64,000 bases of DNA from contig JASISA010000022.1 of assembly GCA_031771865.1 (NCBI GenBank), positions 186,001 through 250,000 on the forward strand. Direction: 5' to 3'. A program made the translations under genes and the position numbers. Below the pieces are notes generated by a model. It did not search any database, had not been told where the DNA came from, and worked only from the letters and a program-made list of their open reading frames with translations. The number at the start of each line of letters is the position of its first letter. The stretch's first letter is position 1. The DNA comes from Nothophaeocryptopus gaeumannii (Eukaryota; Ascomycota; Dothideomycetes; Mycosphaerellales; Mycosphaerellaceae). Positions 1 to 12,456 of the stretch are shown in pieces.

Positions 1-1
1 T

Positions 2-1588
2 CACCTGAAACGGACGAAGCTGATTATACCGGGCATCAGGACGCTGAAGAAATGGGCCATTTCGACTTTGGGAAAGGAAGATAGGCACGACGAAGACTAC
101 TTCACTGCAGATCTAGATGATTCTGCAATACGAAATCTGGATCTCGGGGAGTCATTTGGGAAGTCGAAGGATCCAGAACACCTTCCACCTCAGAATGCTT
201 GGGAGTCATTTGGAGAAGGCATTCGCATGATGCCCAAGTTCTTCCGCAGTGACTATTCGGCTTTTGCATTCCGCGTTTGCGCGGCCACCATGTCAGTTGC
301 GATCATCTGCTATCTGGAATCGAGTCAAACATGGTTCTTAACGAACAGGATCCTATGGGCCATGATCATGGTGCCCATTTCAATGACCAGGTTTGCGGGC
401 CAATCCACTTGGTCCTTTGCCCTGCGAATCCTCGGAACAGCGATTGCCATGATTGCCTCGTATGTCATCTGGTACATCGTCGACGGCAAAACACCGGGTG
501 TCATAGTCTTCCTGTGGCTCTGGTTATTCCTGGCGTTCTACGTTGTCATCAAGTTCAAGCAGTACGTTATCATTGGCATCATCTCCATCGTCACAGCAAT
601 CTTGATCATCGGCTACGAGCTTCAAGTCCATGTCATCGGAGTTCAAGCTTCTGAGTCCAATGGTCAGCCAGCATACGAGACGTACAAACTCGCACCGTAC
701 CGTCTTGCTACTGTCTGTGGTGGCCTCTTGGTAGCCTACATCTGGACAATCTTCCCGTACCCAGTGTCCGAAGCCACCGAGCTCAGGAAAGACTTGGGCG
801 GCGCCCTGTACCTCCTGGCCAATCTCACTTCCGTGGTCCATGAAACCGTCAAATCTCGCGTGCAGAAGACAGACGGGAATGAAAACGACAAAGGCAGCAG
901 GGCCTTCCATCTTGACAAGGCTCGGATGAAGATCTTCACGAAGCTTCTCGGCCTCATTTCCACTCTCCAGCAGAACTCGGCCTTCTCGAAAGCCCAGATC
1001 CGAGTCGGTGGCCGGTTTCCGAGAGAAGAGTATGAGCAATTGATCGACTGCATCCAGCGTGTTCTTCAGTACACCATTCTTATCAGCTACGCGTCGCGAA
1101 CATTCTCGGCTGCTGATGTTGATACCGAGTGGTCTGCTGACTTCAGGAAGCTTCTCCGTAATTCAGGGGCCACATCTCACAAGCTGACATCTTTGCTGTC
1201 GCTACTCTCGTCGGCTCTTGCTCACGGACGGGCACTGCCTCCCTACTTGGAAATCCCGCAGCATGCGAGATACATCAAGGCGATGGAGAACATCGACCAC
1301 GATATCTTGAGTGTCCGGCACATTGCCCAGCCGGAGTACTCGGCGTTTGCTGTCATTCAAATCTGCGCACAGTGCATCAATGATGATGTTGTGAAAATTA
1401 CGAAGTGAGTATTGATACCGATCAAGTGAAACGAAGGTGATTGTCGGTGAGCTAACATCTGATTCAGACACGTCAAGACACTCGTGGGTGTCATTGACTT
1501 CAGCTTCCACATGCCCGAGCACAAGGAGGATGATTCTGATGATTGGAGTATTGAGTCGGAACATCTGAAGAAGACTAGTGATACGTAG
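2..1588 (+). CDS. FUSC/DUF2421-like multispanning membrane protein, 3' part (5' end outside window)
   Basis: The reading frame is open from base 2, so the gene starts left of the window. Exons: 2-1404 and 1468-1588. The 63-bp intron starts gtgagt, has a gctaac branch site and ends ttcag. After about 85 soluble residues come several hydrophobic helices, then a long soluble half beginning with a charged segment after FPYPVSEATELR. This layout is typical of the fungal putative ER transporter 6TM / fusaric-acid-resistance-like (FUSC) and DUF2421 proteins, which are thought to export organic acids or xenobiotics. The second exon gives the conserved DUF2421-type ending (VGVIDFSFHMPEH) and an acidic tail. 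Substrate and membrane are not known from sequence. The family call rests on architecture and motif memory. Confidence 0.75.
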
Positions 1589-2359
1589 TGAACACATTGT
1601 ACAGAACCACGACAGTGAAAACTGTGAGGTATTCCGACAGCGCACGAAGCTTGCATTGTCAATTCTGTGGAGCAGATCGTCTTGCTATGTGGTACATAGC
1701 GGGACAACCGAAATGGATCCGGACAGTCAACTTCGACAGTCAACCTTCCTGGTCGCCTCTCAGCTTTTCGTCTCCCTCTCCATCTCCCTCTCCCTCTCTC
1801 TTTATTCACCGTACGCCACGGTATAGCTGTCTCAACCAATACTTCCAAACAAGTTACATCTACCAGGAGGCAATATGAAATCTATCGTAGGCAATTCAGT
1901 GAGCCTGAATTGCCGATCCTTTTGGCTCTTCCTACCTCCTAGCATTAGAGAAGTAGTTCGGGATATCAGGCTCTCTGGACGCGGGCTATCCTCTATACTA
2001 CTACGTTCGCAGATGGGGCTTCCATTATAGAATCAGCTAGGAGAGGGAGGTCTGAAGTTGACTGTCGAAGTGGACGGTGCGGTTCCATTTCGCGGAACAA
2101 CATCATGTTACCGACCATGAACCCAGGAGCTGAGAGTGGCGGGAGACAATGTAGAGCAGATGGATTACGCCGTGGAAGTATGGTCGGAGTTGGAATCGAA
2201 CGAGTGTGAGCTGATGATAGGATGGGCATGGAGCCTCCATCTCAAGCTCTCCGGCGCAGCCGAGGCTTCACATGAAAGCCGCTGTTATTACCGTTATCAC
2301 TTCTTCCCAGCCCTGCGCACCGTTTTGATCCGTCCCACCCTGATCAGGCTGTTGACAAG
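1589..2359. other. Intergenic region with pyrimidine-rich tract
   Basis: It holds the 3' flank of the membrane-protein gene and the promoter of the hydrolase. A ctccctctc-type pyrimidine tract lies near 1764-1802. Two overlapping plus-strand frames (1578-1878) encode low-complexity peptides with no family features. No RNA gene is seen. Confidence 0.6.
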
Positions 2360-3358
2360 ATGGTCAGCGAGGAGCTGAGAGAGAGGTACATTTATGAAAC
2401 CGGGCCCCTCCCCGGCGTCTCAACTTCAGAATTCTCAACTTCAGAAGGCCTCTACGCTAAGACTTGGCTCCCCTCCGTCCCGATTCGCGCACGTCTCATC
2501 TTCGTCCACGGCTTCTCCGACCACTGCAACGCATACGGCATCCTCTTCCGCACCCTCGCGCAGTCCGGCATCAAAACCTACGCATACGATCAGCGAGGAT
2601 GGGGCCGGAATGTAAAGAGCAAAGGCGATCGAGGGAACACGGGTCCGACGAAGCGGATCATGGCAGATTTGACCGAATTCGTGCGCAGCGTCGTAGATGG
2701 TACAATGGGACAGAGACACGAAGGTGAAGACACAACGCCCATCTTCCTCATGGGCCATTCAATGGGTGGCGGGGAGGTCCTATGGTGGTTCTCCAGCCCT
2801 TCCACGCCGTCCGATCTCAAACGCAGAATTCGAGGCGTCCTCGTCGAGGCACCCTTGATAGCCCTCCCGCCGGCCGGCCAGCCATACAAACTCGAAGTCG
2901 TTGCAGGCCGACTGGCCGGCAAGATCCTTCCTCATCTACAGATGGTCAGGAAATTTCCGCCCGAACAAATATGTCGGGATCCGCAAGTCTGTAAAGATTG
3001 GGACACCGATCCTCTGTGTCATGATATGGGGACGCTAGAATGCCTGAGTAACCTTTTAGATCGCTCTACTGAGCTCGAAGAAGGGAAAGCGATGGTTCAA
3101 GAGGGGCAAGGGGAGGGAGGAAAGACGAGGTTGTGGATTGGCTTTGGAACGCAAGACTTTTTGGTGGACCTCGATGCTGGCAAGAAGTATTTCGACAAAT
3201 GCGACCTTGAAGACAAAGAGTTCAAGATCTACGAAGGGCAGTATCACAAGCTCCATCTCGAGCCTGGAGAGGACAAGATCAACTTTGCAAAAGATGTGAG
3301 TGAATGGATAATAGCACGAAGTGGAAGTTTGCATGCAATAGGGAAACCGAAACTATGA
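2360..3358 (+). CDS. Monoglyceride-lipase-like alpha/beta hydrolase (Hydrolase_4 / S33 type)
   Basis: Single-exon, 332 residues, close to the usual length of fungal Yju3-like monoacylglycerol lipases. The oxyanion-hole HG is at residues 50-51 (FVHGFSDH). The nucleophile is Ser134 in GHSMGG. A late Asp in GTQDFLVD and a His in YHKLHLEPG complete the triad. The YDQRGWGR stretch after strand 4 is typical of MGL-type enzymes. The expected role is hydrolysis of monoacylglycerols to glycerol and fatty acid at lipid droplets or membranes. No signal peptide is seen. The gene converges on the GT31-like gene, with 86 bp between the stops. The start is the first ATG of the frame. Confidence 0.85.
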   Translation: MVSEELRERYIYETGPLPGVSTSEFSTSEGLYAKTWLPSVPIRARLIFVHGFSDHCNAYGILFRTLAQSGIKTYAYDQRGWGRNVKSKGDRGNTGPTKRIMADLTEFVRSVVDGTMGQRHEGEDTTPIFLMGHSMGGGEVLWWFSSPSTPSDLKRRIRGVLVEAPLIALPPAGQPYKLEVVAGRLAGKILPHLQMVRKFPPEQICRDPQVCKDWDTDPLCHDMGTLECLSNLLDRSTELEEGKAMVQEGQGEGGKTRLWIGFGTQDFLVDLDAGKKYFDKCDLEDKEFKIYEGQYHKLHLEPGEDKINFAKDVSEWIIARSGSLHAIGKPKL

Positions 3359-3444
3359 ACCACAACTGATCGAATCGAGTTCGACCTCGCTAGACTGAAT
3401 GTCTTGAAAGTCACATAGAAGTTTTCGTGATTGTTGGTGTCGAC

Positions 3445-5096
3445 TCAATCTGTCTCACTCGCAGGCTTCAAATAATACGGTGGCCATTCTAGCCCCTCGC
3501 TCTCAGGACACTCTGGATGCTCGTTGATCCATCGCGCAATCCGATCCGTGTTCCATCCACTCAGCATATTCTTGTAAGATCCTGGCCCTTTGAACCCAGC
3601 TTCAGTCCTCCTCTCCTCGCCCAGCCTGAAAACACGACTCAAATGACACTTCATCTCCGTCTCGTACTTTTCGGGCTCTGGCATGGTGACGGTGATGACA
3701 AATTTGAACATCATGCAGTCCACTGTCTGGTTGCAAGCGAGCTCGCATGCCTCATGATTGTCGTGCGGCTCCATTAACCCGGTTAATGCTTGTCCTTGAC
3801 TGTCAGTGGACTCGTTGATGCGGTTTCGTGCGACTGGCAATGCGAATTCTCCAACATCTGCGGAATTGTCCCATTTGTCGCGATTGGTCTTTGGCAGGCC
3901 GAAGGGATATACGCCTGCGTAGAGATCTTTGTGTAGCAAGACCGTGCTGTTTGACTGCCTCTCATGTTGCCACAGCTCATTCGACTGCTGGCTGGACATG
4001 TGGTGTACGCTGACCACGGGCAGACACCAGTTTTCCTTGCTGAATCCGAGGATGGTAGGTTCTTCTGTGTTCATCGCTATGGAAGCGTTACTGATCGTCA
4101 GGTGCAACTCGGTGAGCAGTGCTTCGCCAACGACGTAGTCACCAAACCACATTGTGTTAATTCGATGGTCCCATCGATGCGCAAGTCCTGATCTCTTCTC
4201 GACGAACTCTCTCATCGCGGTACCTGACAGAAGCAGGCCAGGCCCTCCATTTGCGAAGTACATGTGGGGAGATCTCTCCCACATGAGAGTCGGCGATCCC
4301 AGATACAGCTTTCCCCTCGAATCCAATTTCGGCAACCATTGAACTAGACTCGGCCAGCTGAGATAAGTGTCGGCTTCGATGAACAAATACCATTCTTTGC
4401 CTGGTTCGAGCTCCCATGCCCTCTCCACCTCATGTAGAAACTTGTACTTATCAAGTCCCCAAGCTGCACTTTTGCCTCTTGTCCTCCAATCCTCATTGAC
4501 AATGGGCAGACCGGATAACTTTGGAATTTCGTTCGCTCGTCCCGATGTAACATACTCCTGCTGCCTTAGGTAAAGGTCAAAATCACGGTTGTCCTTCGCT
4601 GCGTCAGGTGAGAATCTGGAAAGCACATCGTAAACGTGATGGTCTCCCAGGTTTTGTTCGAGATCGGAGAAGATGAGTGGGCTACGCACGCAGCGCAGGG
4701 TAGTGCATAGTTGCGCCGGTAGCTACAAAGCAAAGTGCGCAAGATCAGCGTGCGTCTCAGGCATTGGATACTTTCCGGCCTTTGGGTTCTTACCCTGTCG
4801 TGGATCGCCGTAGCCCCAGACTTGATCGAAACAACCAGGTTACCCGGGTCTGGAAAGCGCTCGCAGAAATCGTTGCCAGCGCTGAATGATTTCCCAATGT
4901 ACTGAGTCCGAGGCGTCCGCTGAAGAGCAAGCGGTACTTCTGCAGGAGCTACTGATGAATCGTGACTTTGCGGTGCAGCGATTGTCGGCGTCTTGCCATG
5001 GAGTGGAAAGACGGCATAAAGTACACCCAGGATGGTTGCGGAAAGGACCGCAGCAAGGACTGCCTTGAAGCCAGTCAAAGTCAACCGCGCAGGCAT
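3445..5096 (-). CDS. GT31-like (fringe-like) type II membrane glycosyltransferase with C-terminal PAN-like domain
   Basis: Two exons, 5096-4794 and 4722-3445 (intron 4793-4723, gtaaga...tttgtag), give 525 residues. The join restores the family segment running from KSGATAIHDR into LPAQLCTTLRCV and then IFSDL. A short cytosolic N-terminus is followed by one transmembrane segment at about residues 8-32, as in Golgi type II enzymes. The catalytic half has a DxD-like acidic motif in YLFIEADTYL and the FANGGPGLLLS loop seen in fringe-like GT31 enzymes. The C-terminal about 120 residues carry a Cys-rich PAN/apple-like module (CELACNQTVDCMMFKF). Such proteins probably extend cell-wall or glycoprotein glycans. 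Donor and acceptor sugars are unknown. Confidence 0.85.
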
Positions 5097-5520
5097 CTTG
5101 GCTGCTTCAAGGTCATCGCGAAGAGGAAGTCATCGGCTCTCAAGACACTCATCATCTCGGATCGCGGATGCGAGGTGACAAAAACGTATGCGAAGTTCAG
5201 GGAGAAGCGCCAAAGCGGGTCCAGCACTACGAACAGAGCAAGCCGAGCTCACGTGCAGTCAACTACGAGATGGGCCAAGGGGCTGCAACTCAAGAGAAAG
5301 TGCTCCGTGAAAATGGTGGTGTCTCATTTACTCGGTCAGGTCATAGCATGAATCGGTGCTCGCATGCAATCGCGGTAGTATCTTACAAAAACAAAAGATA
5401 ATACATCCGAGAGGGCCGACCTGCTCGTACCGTTCGTCCAAACCCCGTCGCTTAAGAGTACCAAACCCAGAGCATCGTCTGCCAATCGCTATATAAATCC
5501 CATGCAGTCATCAAAAGTCC
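5097..5520. other. Intergenic region, promoter of the GT31-like gene
   Basis: 424 bp between two minus-strand genes: upstream region of the glycosyltransferase and 3' flank of NTO1. Short plus-strand frames here have no family features. No repeat or RNA gene is seen. Confidence 0.5.
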
Positions 5521-8500
5521 TCATCTGGACCAATTCGAGCGCCTCGAACGCTTCTTGCGGCTACTCGCGGACCGCTTGGCTGTAATCGAAGCAGGAGTGG
5601 CTGAAGAGCTGACATCGCCATTCACGACAGGCTTGCCACTAGATGTAGCCTCTGCGCCAGCAACAGCGAGCTCGCCCAGTGTATCCTCATCCATGTCAGA
5701 AAGCTCCTCAGACATAGCTCGAAGAACTTCCCGCCCAGTATAGCGCTCCTCGTGGATCGTGGTACCTACCGGATCGAATGGCTCCAGATACCACGGAACT
5801 CCACCATGCGCGAAGACATCGTGCACCTCACCATTCGCATTGTCAGAGTCGTCACTTGCCGAACCGAGAGCACCATTGGGCGCAGAAGACGAGCGCGAGA
5901 TCGGCGGCGATAATGGCTCCGTTGGCTTCTCACTTCTAGTCTTCGGGGTATTCGATGTCTGATCAGGGTTTGACGATGCGTAGCTGGCCGCTTTCGAAGC
6001 AGGACTGTTCTTGTTATTGGCGACTGGGATAGTGTCGTACTTGCCGGCCACATTGACGTGGATGATTGCCTCGTCCGTGATTTCGTCGGCATCGGACATT
6101 GCGACATCGCCATTAGTCTGGACCTGTTCTTCAGGGGACGCACCTGCCACAGCTGAAGCATCAGAACCTGACCTACGGTGAATCATTATTGCTTCGGGTT
6201 CGTCCTCACCGTCTGCATCGAGGGACTTCGAAGCCGCTGAAGCAAATATGCCCATAGAGTCCAATTTCCTCAGCTGCTCCTCCAGCTCAACTCCCCTAAG
6301 CTCGGCCTCCTTCCTCGTCGCATCCTCAAGAGGTTCCTTGATCGCCTTGACGATGCGCTTCGCGAGCCTCTTTAAGTCCTTCTGGTCTTGAGTCAATGCC
6401 ATGTGCTCTGCGGTTCCGGGCTTGACCTCATTCAACTGGTTGTGTATGGCCTGAATGTCAGCATCAGACGGGTTGCCAGTGCTGTCAAGCTTCGCCAGTG
6501 ACTCGGCGAATATTCTCGACAAATCACGCGAGAAGTCAGAGACGGAGGTGTAGTAGCGATCGTGTAGTCGCTGTTCCAGAATATCGAAGCCGAAGCGAAA
6601 CGCTCTCGTCTTCTCGTCGAGTCTGCCCACCTGTCAGTAATAGCCTATGCAAAGAGTACTGTCTGAACTCACTTTTGCGCACGACGGAGGATCGGCCACA
6701 GCAGGGGAGGAACAGGGAAGTAGACAGTGTCGACAAGCTGCCTCAACAGTTCAACTTCCTTCAGTCGGAGTTCCTCACGCTGTCGAACTTGCGAGGACAG
6801 CTCTTTCAAGAAAGCCATATCCTTCTGCAGCATCTCAGCAAACTCAATGCGTCTCTGTAATCTTGGCCCGCCAGCTGAGCCCATTCCAGCAAAGTTGCGG
6901 CGTGTGACTTCCATGCTAGAGAAGCCTTCGAGCTGCAACTGAAGTCGCTTGAGTAGAGCTGCGCCGCGCCGGGCTTCGCGCTTGAGTGTCCAGTATCGGC
7001 AAGCTCTCTCCACAAATTCTTTCCGTCGACGAATGGTGAAGCGCGCGAGGCTCGTCTCTACTGTGTTATATACGACCGAGGGAACCACAGGCGCGCCAGA
7101 CGGTAGCCGCCAACTGAGCTTCTGATCTTTCTTGTTGCGTCTTTTAGTCACGGCGATAGTGTCTTCGGCACCACCAGCCACCAGATCTCCCCCGAGACCT
7201 CCATCGGGTGGAGGCGGCGCACCTAGCTCCAGTGCAGCACTCTGACTGTCTGCCCATTTTCGGTCTTTCATCGCGTGCTTGTACCAGTGCATTGCCTCTC
7301 TGATGGCGTTGTCGGTGTCATGAGTGCGACGCCACTCTTGCGGAACATGTTTGTCACAGAAGGCCTTCAAAGCCGTGGTATCAATAGCACCTTGGCTTTG
7401 CGACTTCATCTTCAAAAACAGTTTGGCTCGACGTGCGCAAGTCACATGGAAGGCTGAATAGCAGTTCTTGTTACCACACTGAATGCAGGCTCCCATTTTC
7501 TGCTTGCAAATGTAGCATTGCAGTTTCCATCGTGACTTGGGCACCTTGTCGACATCCTGAATTGGCTCCATGAATGTCATGTTGGCGATGGATACTTCGG
7601 GGATCCAGATGGCGCATAGCAAATGACTCCAACGCAGAGTGTTGGTTTGCTTGAAAGCGCCGTCCACATTTGGACAGAAGATACAGGTCGGAGTGCCGCG
7701 ACCAATTTCTTTGCACTTCCGGCAGAACCATTGGCCTTCTGGGATGAAGGGAACTCCGTAGCATTCTTGATGGACAGCTAGGTCGCAGCCGTCACAGAAG
7801 ATGATTGCGTTGGCGTTCTCGCAATCGCCATCGTCACAGATCGAGCACTTACTATCGGGTTCGTCTCCCGGTGGATTTGGGTCTCCGTTAACGGCCGCCT
7901 GAGAGCTGGAGCGCGGTCTATGCGTCTGGGCGTGGCGAGGCTGCGGCTTCGGAATGCGCTTCTCCAGGGCATGGTATTCCTTTTCGATTTGTGTCATGGT
8001 GATTTCGAAGATGGCCGGCTTGATGGGCTCGACTTGCTCTGACCTTCTTTGCTCGTTGAGCTCCTCCAACCAGGCAACATCCTGTTCGTCCATGTCGTAC
8101 TCAACCTTCCCCACCACCGGGTTGGTCATGCTCGTTGCTGCTGGCCCGTCGCTCTCCAGCCTCAGACCAACGTCCGCCTCATCTTCCAGTTGCTGACTCT
8201 CTGACAATCGGATCAAGACTTTGGGAGGAAGCTCGAATCGATCGCTTTCTTGATATCCTACGTGTGCCATTGTGCGATCGACATAGTTGATCTTGTTCTC
8301 CTTTTGATTCTCCTCAAATTGTAGGAAGTGGTTGTATTGTCGGTAAGAAGGCTTCGGCAAATTTAGGCGCTCTTTTGGGTTGTGAGTAGGGAGGGGCAGG
8401 ATGCGAGGTGCTGGAGGGGATCCAAGACCGCTTAGCATGGACTCGGGCCTCCTAGGAGGTCGACCAGGCCTGCGCTTAGGTGTGAGCACTGGGCCACCTT

Positions 8501-9179
8501 TCTCTCCAACGGCTGCCGGCGCATCTTCCATATCCACGTCTCCGTTGGTTTGAGGCTTGTCCGGTGCATTCAGCTTCAGATTCTGAATCTTGGGGTCACT
8601 TTGGCCAATCCGACCGTCCACCTCATCGGCAGTGAACAGTTGTAGGTTGGAAGCCAAGTCCAAGTCAGGGTGAAACTCGTCCCAGCTTCGCTCTTCTCTT
8701 GGCTTATATCCATCGCTAGCCTGGCTGGCCGCCGCAGCGGCTGCGGCGTTGCTGTATCGCGGACGGGGGGTGTTGGACTGTGGCACGTATCGCTCAGGGC
8801 GTTCGCGGTGTTCACGGCGCGGTCTCGTGGTCATGGCAGAGCGCGAAGAGGTGGCAGGGGAGTCGCGCTTGTCAGATCGTGGTCTCGGGGTGCTGGAGCT
8901 GGCATTGACATGGGCGATGGGGTCTCTGGGAGGGCGATCGCGGCGGGAGCGGCTCCTCGAGGTGCTAGCGACGCCTGCTGCGACTGCTTCGGCACGAGTT
9001 AATTCTTCGCCGCTCTCGAGGATGTATCTACCTCCCCCACCAGGTCCTCCAGGTAAGAACTTCTTGAGTCGTTTGACGGGTGGCTCAGTTGCGGGCTCGA
9101 TGCCCCGCGAAGCCCTCCCGCTAGGCGTTCGCGCTCCTGCTGCGGTCACGCGTCGCGGAGACGCGATGGGCGCGGCCAT
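5521..9179 (-). CDS. NTO1: Nto1-like PHD/extended-PHD protein of the NuA3 histone acetyltransferase complex (BRPF/JADE family)
   Basis: Exons 9179-6673 and 6622-5521 (50-bp intron, gtgagt...gggcag) give 1202 residues. The nearer AG at 6631-6632 would break the frame, so the second AG was chosen. The N-terminal about 330 residues are disordered and basic, with an AT-hook-like core (KRRPGRPPRRPE). Next comes an enhancer-of-polycomb-like region (LPKPSYRQYNHFL, YDMDEQDVAWLEELN). A PHD finger lies at about residues 443-488 (CSICDDGDC...CDGCDLAVHQECYG), followed by an extended PHD to about 610. The second exon begins with a truncated bromodomain-like helix (FDILEQRLHDRYYTSV) and then a Ser-rich tail. 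In yeast, Nto1 anchors the Sas3 acetyltransferase to methylated H3. This nuclear role is transferred by homology. Confidence 0.9.
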
Positions 9180-9774
9180 GGCGATGGCGATAGCAGAGGT
9201 GAAGGCGCGGCGACGACACGTTGGCTTTAGACCTTGCGGTGGGTGTAGTGGGTGCAGTGGTTGCAGTGGGTGTCTGTCAAGGAGATGTTGGCACTGGCCG
9301 GCCCGCTGTTACTCCCGTTGCTTCCTCGCGCTCCTCGAAGTGACGGGCAACGGGCAGCTTGTCCTTGTCCTCGTCGCAGAGGCAGTAGTAGCATGACATA
9401 TGTAGGCACTAATGAGGTGAGACGCGAGGCAAGGAGTTGTGGTGAGACCAGGCTGTCGAGCCTCAGGCAAGAACCTCAACCCCATCGCGACTCGATCGCT
9501 CTCTCACTAGAGCAGCTCGGTCAGACACTTTGTAGGCCGATGGCGGCATTCGCACCAGCATGAGACAACACCACCGCATGGCCACCTTTCTCATGCTTCT
9601 ACATCACTGACTTGAAATTACGCACATGCGCTTTGGCATCGCGCGCCGCCTATCCTCCAGCTCTTGGAGAACTTTCCCGTCCGCTCGCCGCAGATCATCG
9701 CTGTCTTATCAGATCTTACTTGCCATGAGATGAGACATCGTTGAAAGCAGGGCGTGTATCATCATTCTTGCGGT
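9180..9774. promoter_or_regulatory. Divergent promoter region of NTO1 and the cystinosin gene
   Basis: The two starts face away from each other across 595 bp. The NTO1-proximal part carries an imperfect G-rich repeat (gggtgtagtgggtgcagtgg and variants, 9239-9275). No convincing TATA box or factor site was identified. Confidence 0.55.
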
Positions 9775-10852
9775 ATGGCAAGCTCAGAGATGGAACAGGC
9801 CGCGCGAGCCATCTCATGGTACGTATTCTTCTCCTTGACACGCAAGACCAGGCTTTGATACGGGCGTTGCAGGCTATTTGGATGGGTCTACTTCCTTGCA
9901 TGGACCGTGTCCTTCTTCCCTCAGGCCATCTTGAATGTTCAGCGACAAACTACGCACGGTCTGCTACCTGATTTTCCCCTCTTGAACATATTTGGTTTTG
10001 GCTGCTACACCCTGAGCACTCTGCTCTTCCTCTACTCGCCCGAGATTCGACAGCAATATGCTGCTCGACACCCAGTCTCTCCGGAACCCACAGTCCGCTT
10101 CAATGATCTTGCATTTGGAGCACTGGGCTTCATCATGAGCATTGTCTGCTATTCCCAATTCTGGCCTCGGCTTTGGGGCTGGGAACACACATCTGGCGTG
10201 CAACGACATGCCAATAGGATAACGCTCGGTCTTATCTGGGGCGGTGTAGTTGCCGTCCTGGTCACAGTCCTTGTCGTTCTTGCAAAAGGCGACGGAAGAG
10301 ATGGCACAGGCTGGGCTTGGATTGATGTCGTATGTTTCCCTCCAGAGCTGTCAGCTATGTATCATGGCGCATTCGTGTCCTGGAGTGCACTGACCTGTTT
10401 CATCTAGCTGTACTGTTTTCAGTATGTCAAACTGGTATTCACCGTGTTCAAATACATCCCGCAAGCCATCTCAAACTTCAAGAGGAAGTCCACAATCGGC
10501 TGGTCGATCACGCAGCAACTCCTGGACTTCACTGGCGGAGTTCTCAGTCTCTTGCAATTGATCATTGATAGCAGTCTCCAGAACGACTGGAGTGGGCTCA
10601 CAGGAAACCCACTCAAATTTGGGTATGAAAGTCAAGGGTGCAAGCAATTGCAGAGACGTGCTGACCTTGAATCCGTTGTTTGTTAACAGGTTGGCGAACA
10701 TCTCGCTCATCTTCGACGTTATCTTCATACTCCAGCACTTCGTCCTGTTTGGTCCTGTTGACGAAAGTCACGGTTCCAAGGATACTTTGATCAATGGGCT
10801 GCCAGAACCAAGGGACGAGCGCGAGCCATTACTACCACATAGTATCAGATAA
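9775..10852 (+). CDS. Cystinosin-like lysosomal/vacuolar cystine transporter (PQ-loop family, Ers1-like)
   Basis: Four exons, 9775-9818, 9873-10329, 10408-10622 and 10690-10852, encode 292 residues. All joins keep frame and have GT-AG ends. Both PQ loops are present: SFFPQAILN (P31-Q32) and KYIPQAISN (P185-Q186). The second is followed by [10 protein letters not shown] and Asp207 in LLDFTGG, the Asp region tied to proton coupling in human cystinosin. Seven hydrophobic helices are expected. The protein should export cystine from the vacuole with protons. The tail ends [10 protein letters not shown], with no GYDQL-type lysosomal signal. The first exon is only 44 nt. Its ATG is chosen because the join gives the family start [11 protein letters not shown]. 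Confidence 0.92.
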
Positions 10853-12456
10853 GATTACGTAGAGCAGCTACGGACAGGCTTGGCTGAACCATTGCAGTTG
10901 TTGATGGCATCCCTTTGACATTCAGCCAGGTGAGTTGTGACGAGCTCATGCCAGCTTCATGATATGGTCCGCCGTATGCCTCTCCAACGGTTTGCTGACA
11001 TTCCTGCAGGGATGTTGGAAAGTCGACGAATAATGCTCCGGCAGGGAATCCGCCTCAGCCAGACTGTTGGTTTTTCTTCATCCTACATTCCTACTTCCCC
11101 CCGTTGTATGAAGGGGTGCGCTTGGGGACCTGCTGCATGGTTTTGGAACCAACGGTCTTTTTGAAATATACATTTCCGGTGACAGCGTTGACAGCTCAGT
11201 GACATCTTGTTGAAACTTCCATGGTGGGCTTCGGCCGCTGCGTCCCTTATTGGAATTGCATCGCATCGCATCGCATTGCATTACATTGTGCATGTGCGCG
11301 GCCAGCAGCGCATGTTTCACACGAGCCGTCGTGGTGTGGCACGGAGAGAGAGTGGCAGGGCCGTGCGGATGCTTTCCGACGATGCGCACATGCCTGCAGC
11401 GAACGACTCAGATGTCCGGCTACCTGGCAACCTGGTTGAGGATCTTTGAGGATCTTCGACGCTAAGTACACGCTGCAGCAAGGGTTCCTCTGGTGCCTGA
11501 CCGTGCCTCCCAGTACACACCCTTGTCTGCTGAGAAGGAGAAGACGTCCTCTCGCGAACACCGCATATGCGAATTCCAAATGCAAACTACTGCTTCTTCC
11601 TCTTCTGCTTCGCGATTGCTTGATTGGGTTTGCTGTCGCCCGGCGAGCCTTTAGCTGTCAAGGTCTCTTCAGGAACGGTGCCCCTGCTCGTCCGGTAGTG
11701 CTGTCACTAATGTACTCCGAGCACTTGATGCAGTGGTACGGAAGCCTCGGCGGATCTGTGCACCCAGGCCGTGCCTCTATTGGCGCCGATCATTTTCAAG
11801 CACGGCGGCAGTTCCCTTTTGCACCGCACCGCAGCTGGTCAACGATGGCAATATTATGTACGAAGTGTCTTGGTTCAGCTTTGTGTACGACTGCGTGTCC
11901 TGCGGCCGCGTGAAATCGCAAGGCTGCCCGAGGATGGCTCAAGGAGACTACTGCCCTGCCATTGAACGGACGGAGGCAGAGGCAGCGCAGTCCGGACATG
12001 CGCCAACAACAAGAACGTGCCCGCAGAGCTGGCAGCGAACTCTAAACCACTCTGCTCCTTCGGCTGCGCAACGCTTCGTGCCCCGGTTGGCTCGACATCT
12101 GATAGCCCAATGGCAAACGCAGGCCTCTGGACGATCGCGTTCGCGTGTGGCCGCAGTTCGGCCCATGCGATATGCTAGAGGAATGCATCCGCCAGGAGTC
12201 CACAGTCCGCACCGGAGGCACAGAGGCAGTTGCTGTCAAAAGAGCGCGCGAGTTCTTCTCATCAGCCGGTGGGAGCAACAACCATCGCCTGCACGCTCAC
12301 GCTCGCGCCCACGCCCACGCCGATTGCTTCGCACGCTTGCTTGCCTCCGCCCATGTTCGAGTCATAGCCTGAATGCCACACAAAGCCCGAGTGTCGGTCT
12401 CCTCTCAGGTCGTGCATCAACCGCTGATTCTTGCGACCTCCACGACGACGTCTTCT
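10853..12456. other. Long upstream region of the RGS-LOV gene
   Basis: 1.6 kb between cystinosin and the photoreceptor. An open frame of 280 codons (11733-12575) and several antisense frames exist here, but their Arg/Pro/Ser-rich products match no family and the frame runs into the photoreceptor's first exon, so I do not call a gene. It probably holds the promoter and a long 5' leader. A pentamer array lies at 11256-11285. Confidence 0.5.
11256..11285. repeat. Degenerate pentanucleotide array (tcgca/ttgca)
   Basis: Six consecutive 5-bp units: ttgca, three tcgca, ttgca, ttaca. Units differ by C/T changes only at the second position and one G/A. It lies about 1.2 kb upstream of the RGS-LOV start. 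Confidence 0.8.

Noticed and set aside
2150..2230. Possible tRNA suggested by a gttcgattcc-like B box on the minus strand near 2184-2200
   Set aside because: No matching A box or cloverleaf arms could be paired around it.
8749..9396. 215-codon plus-strand frame opposite the NTO1 N-terminus
   Set aside because: Antisense shadow of the Arg/Ser/Ala-rich disordered region; composition mirrors the coding strand.
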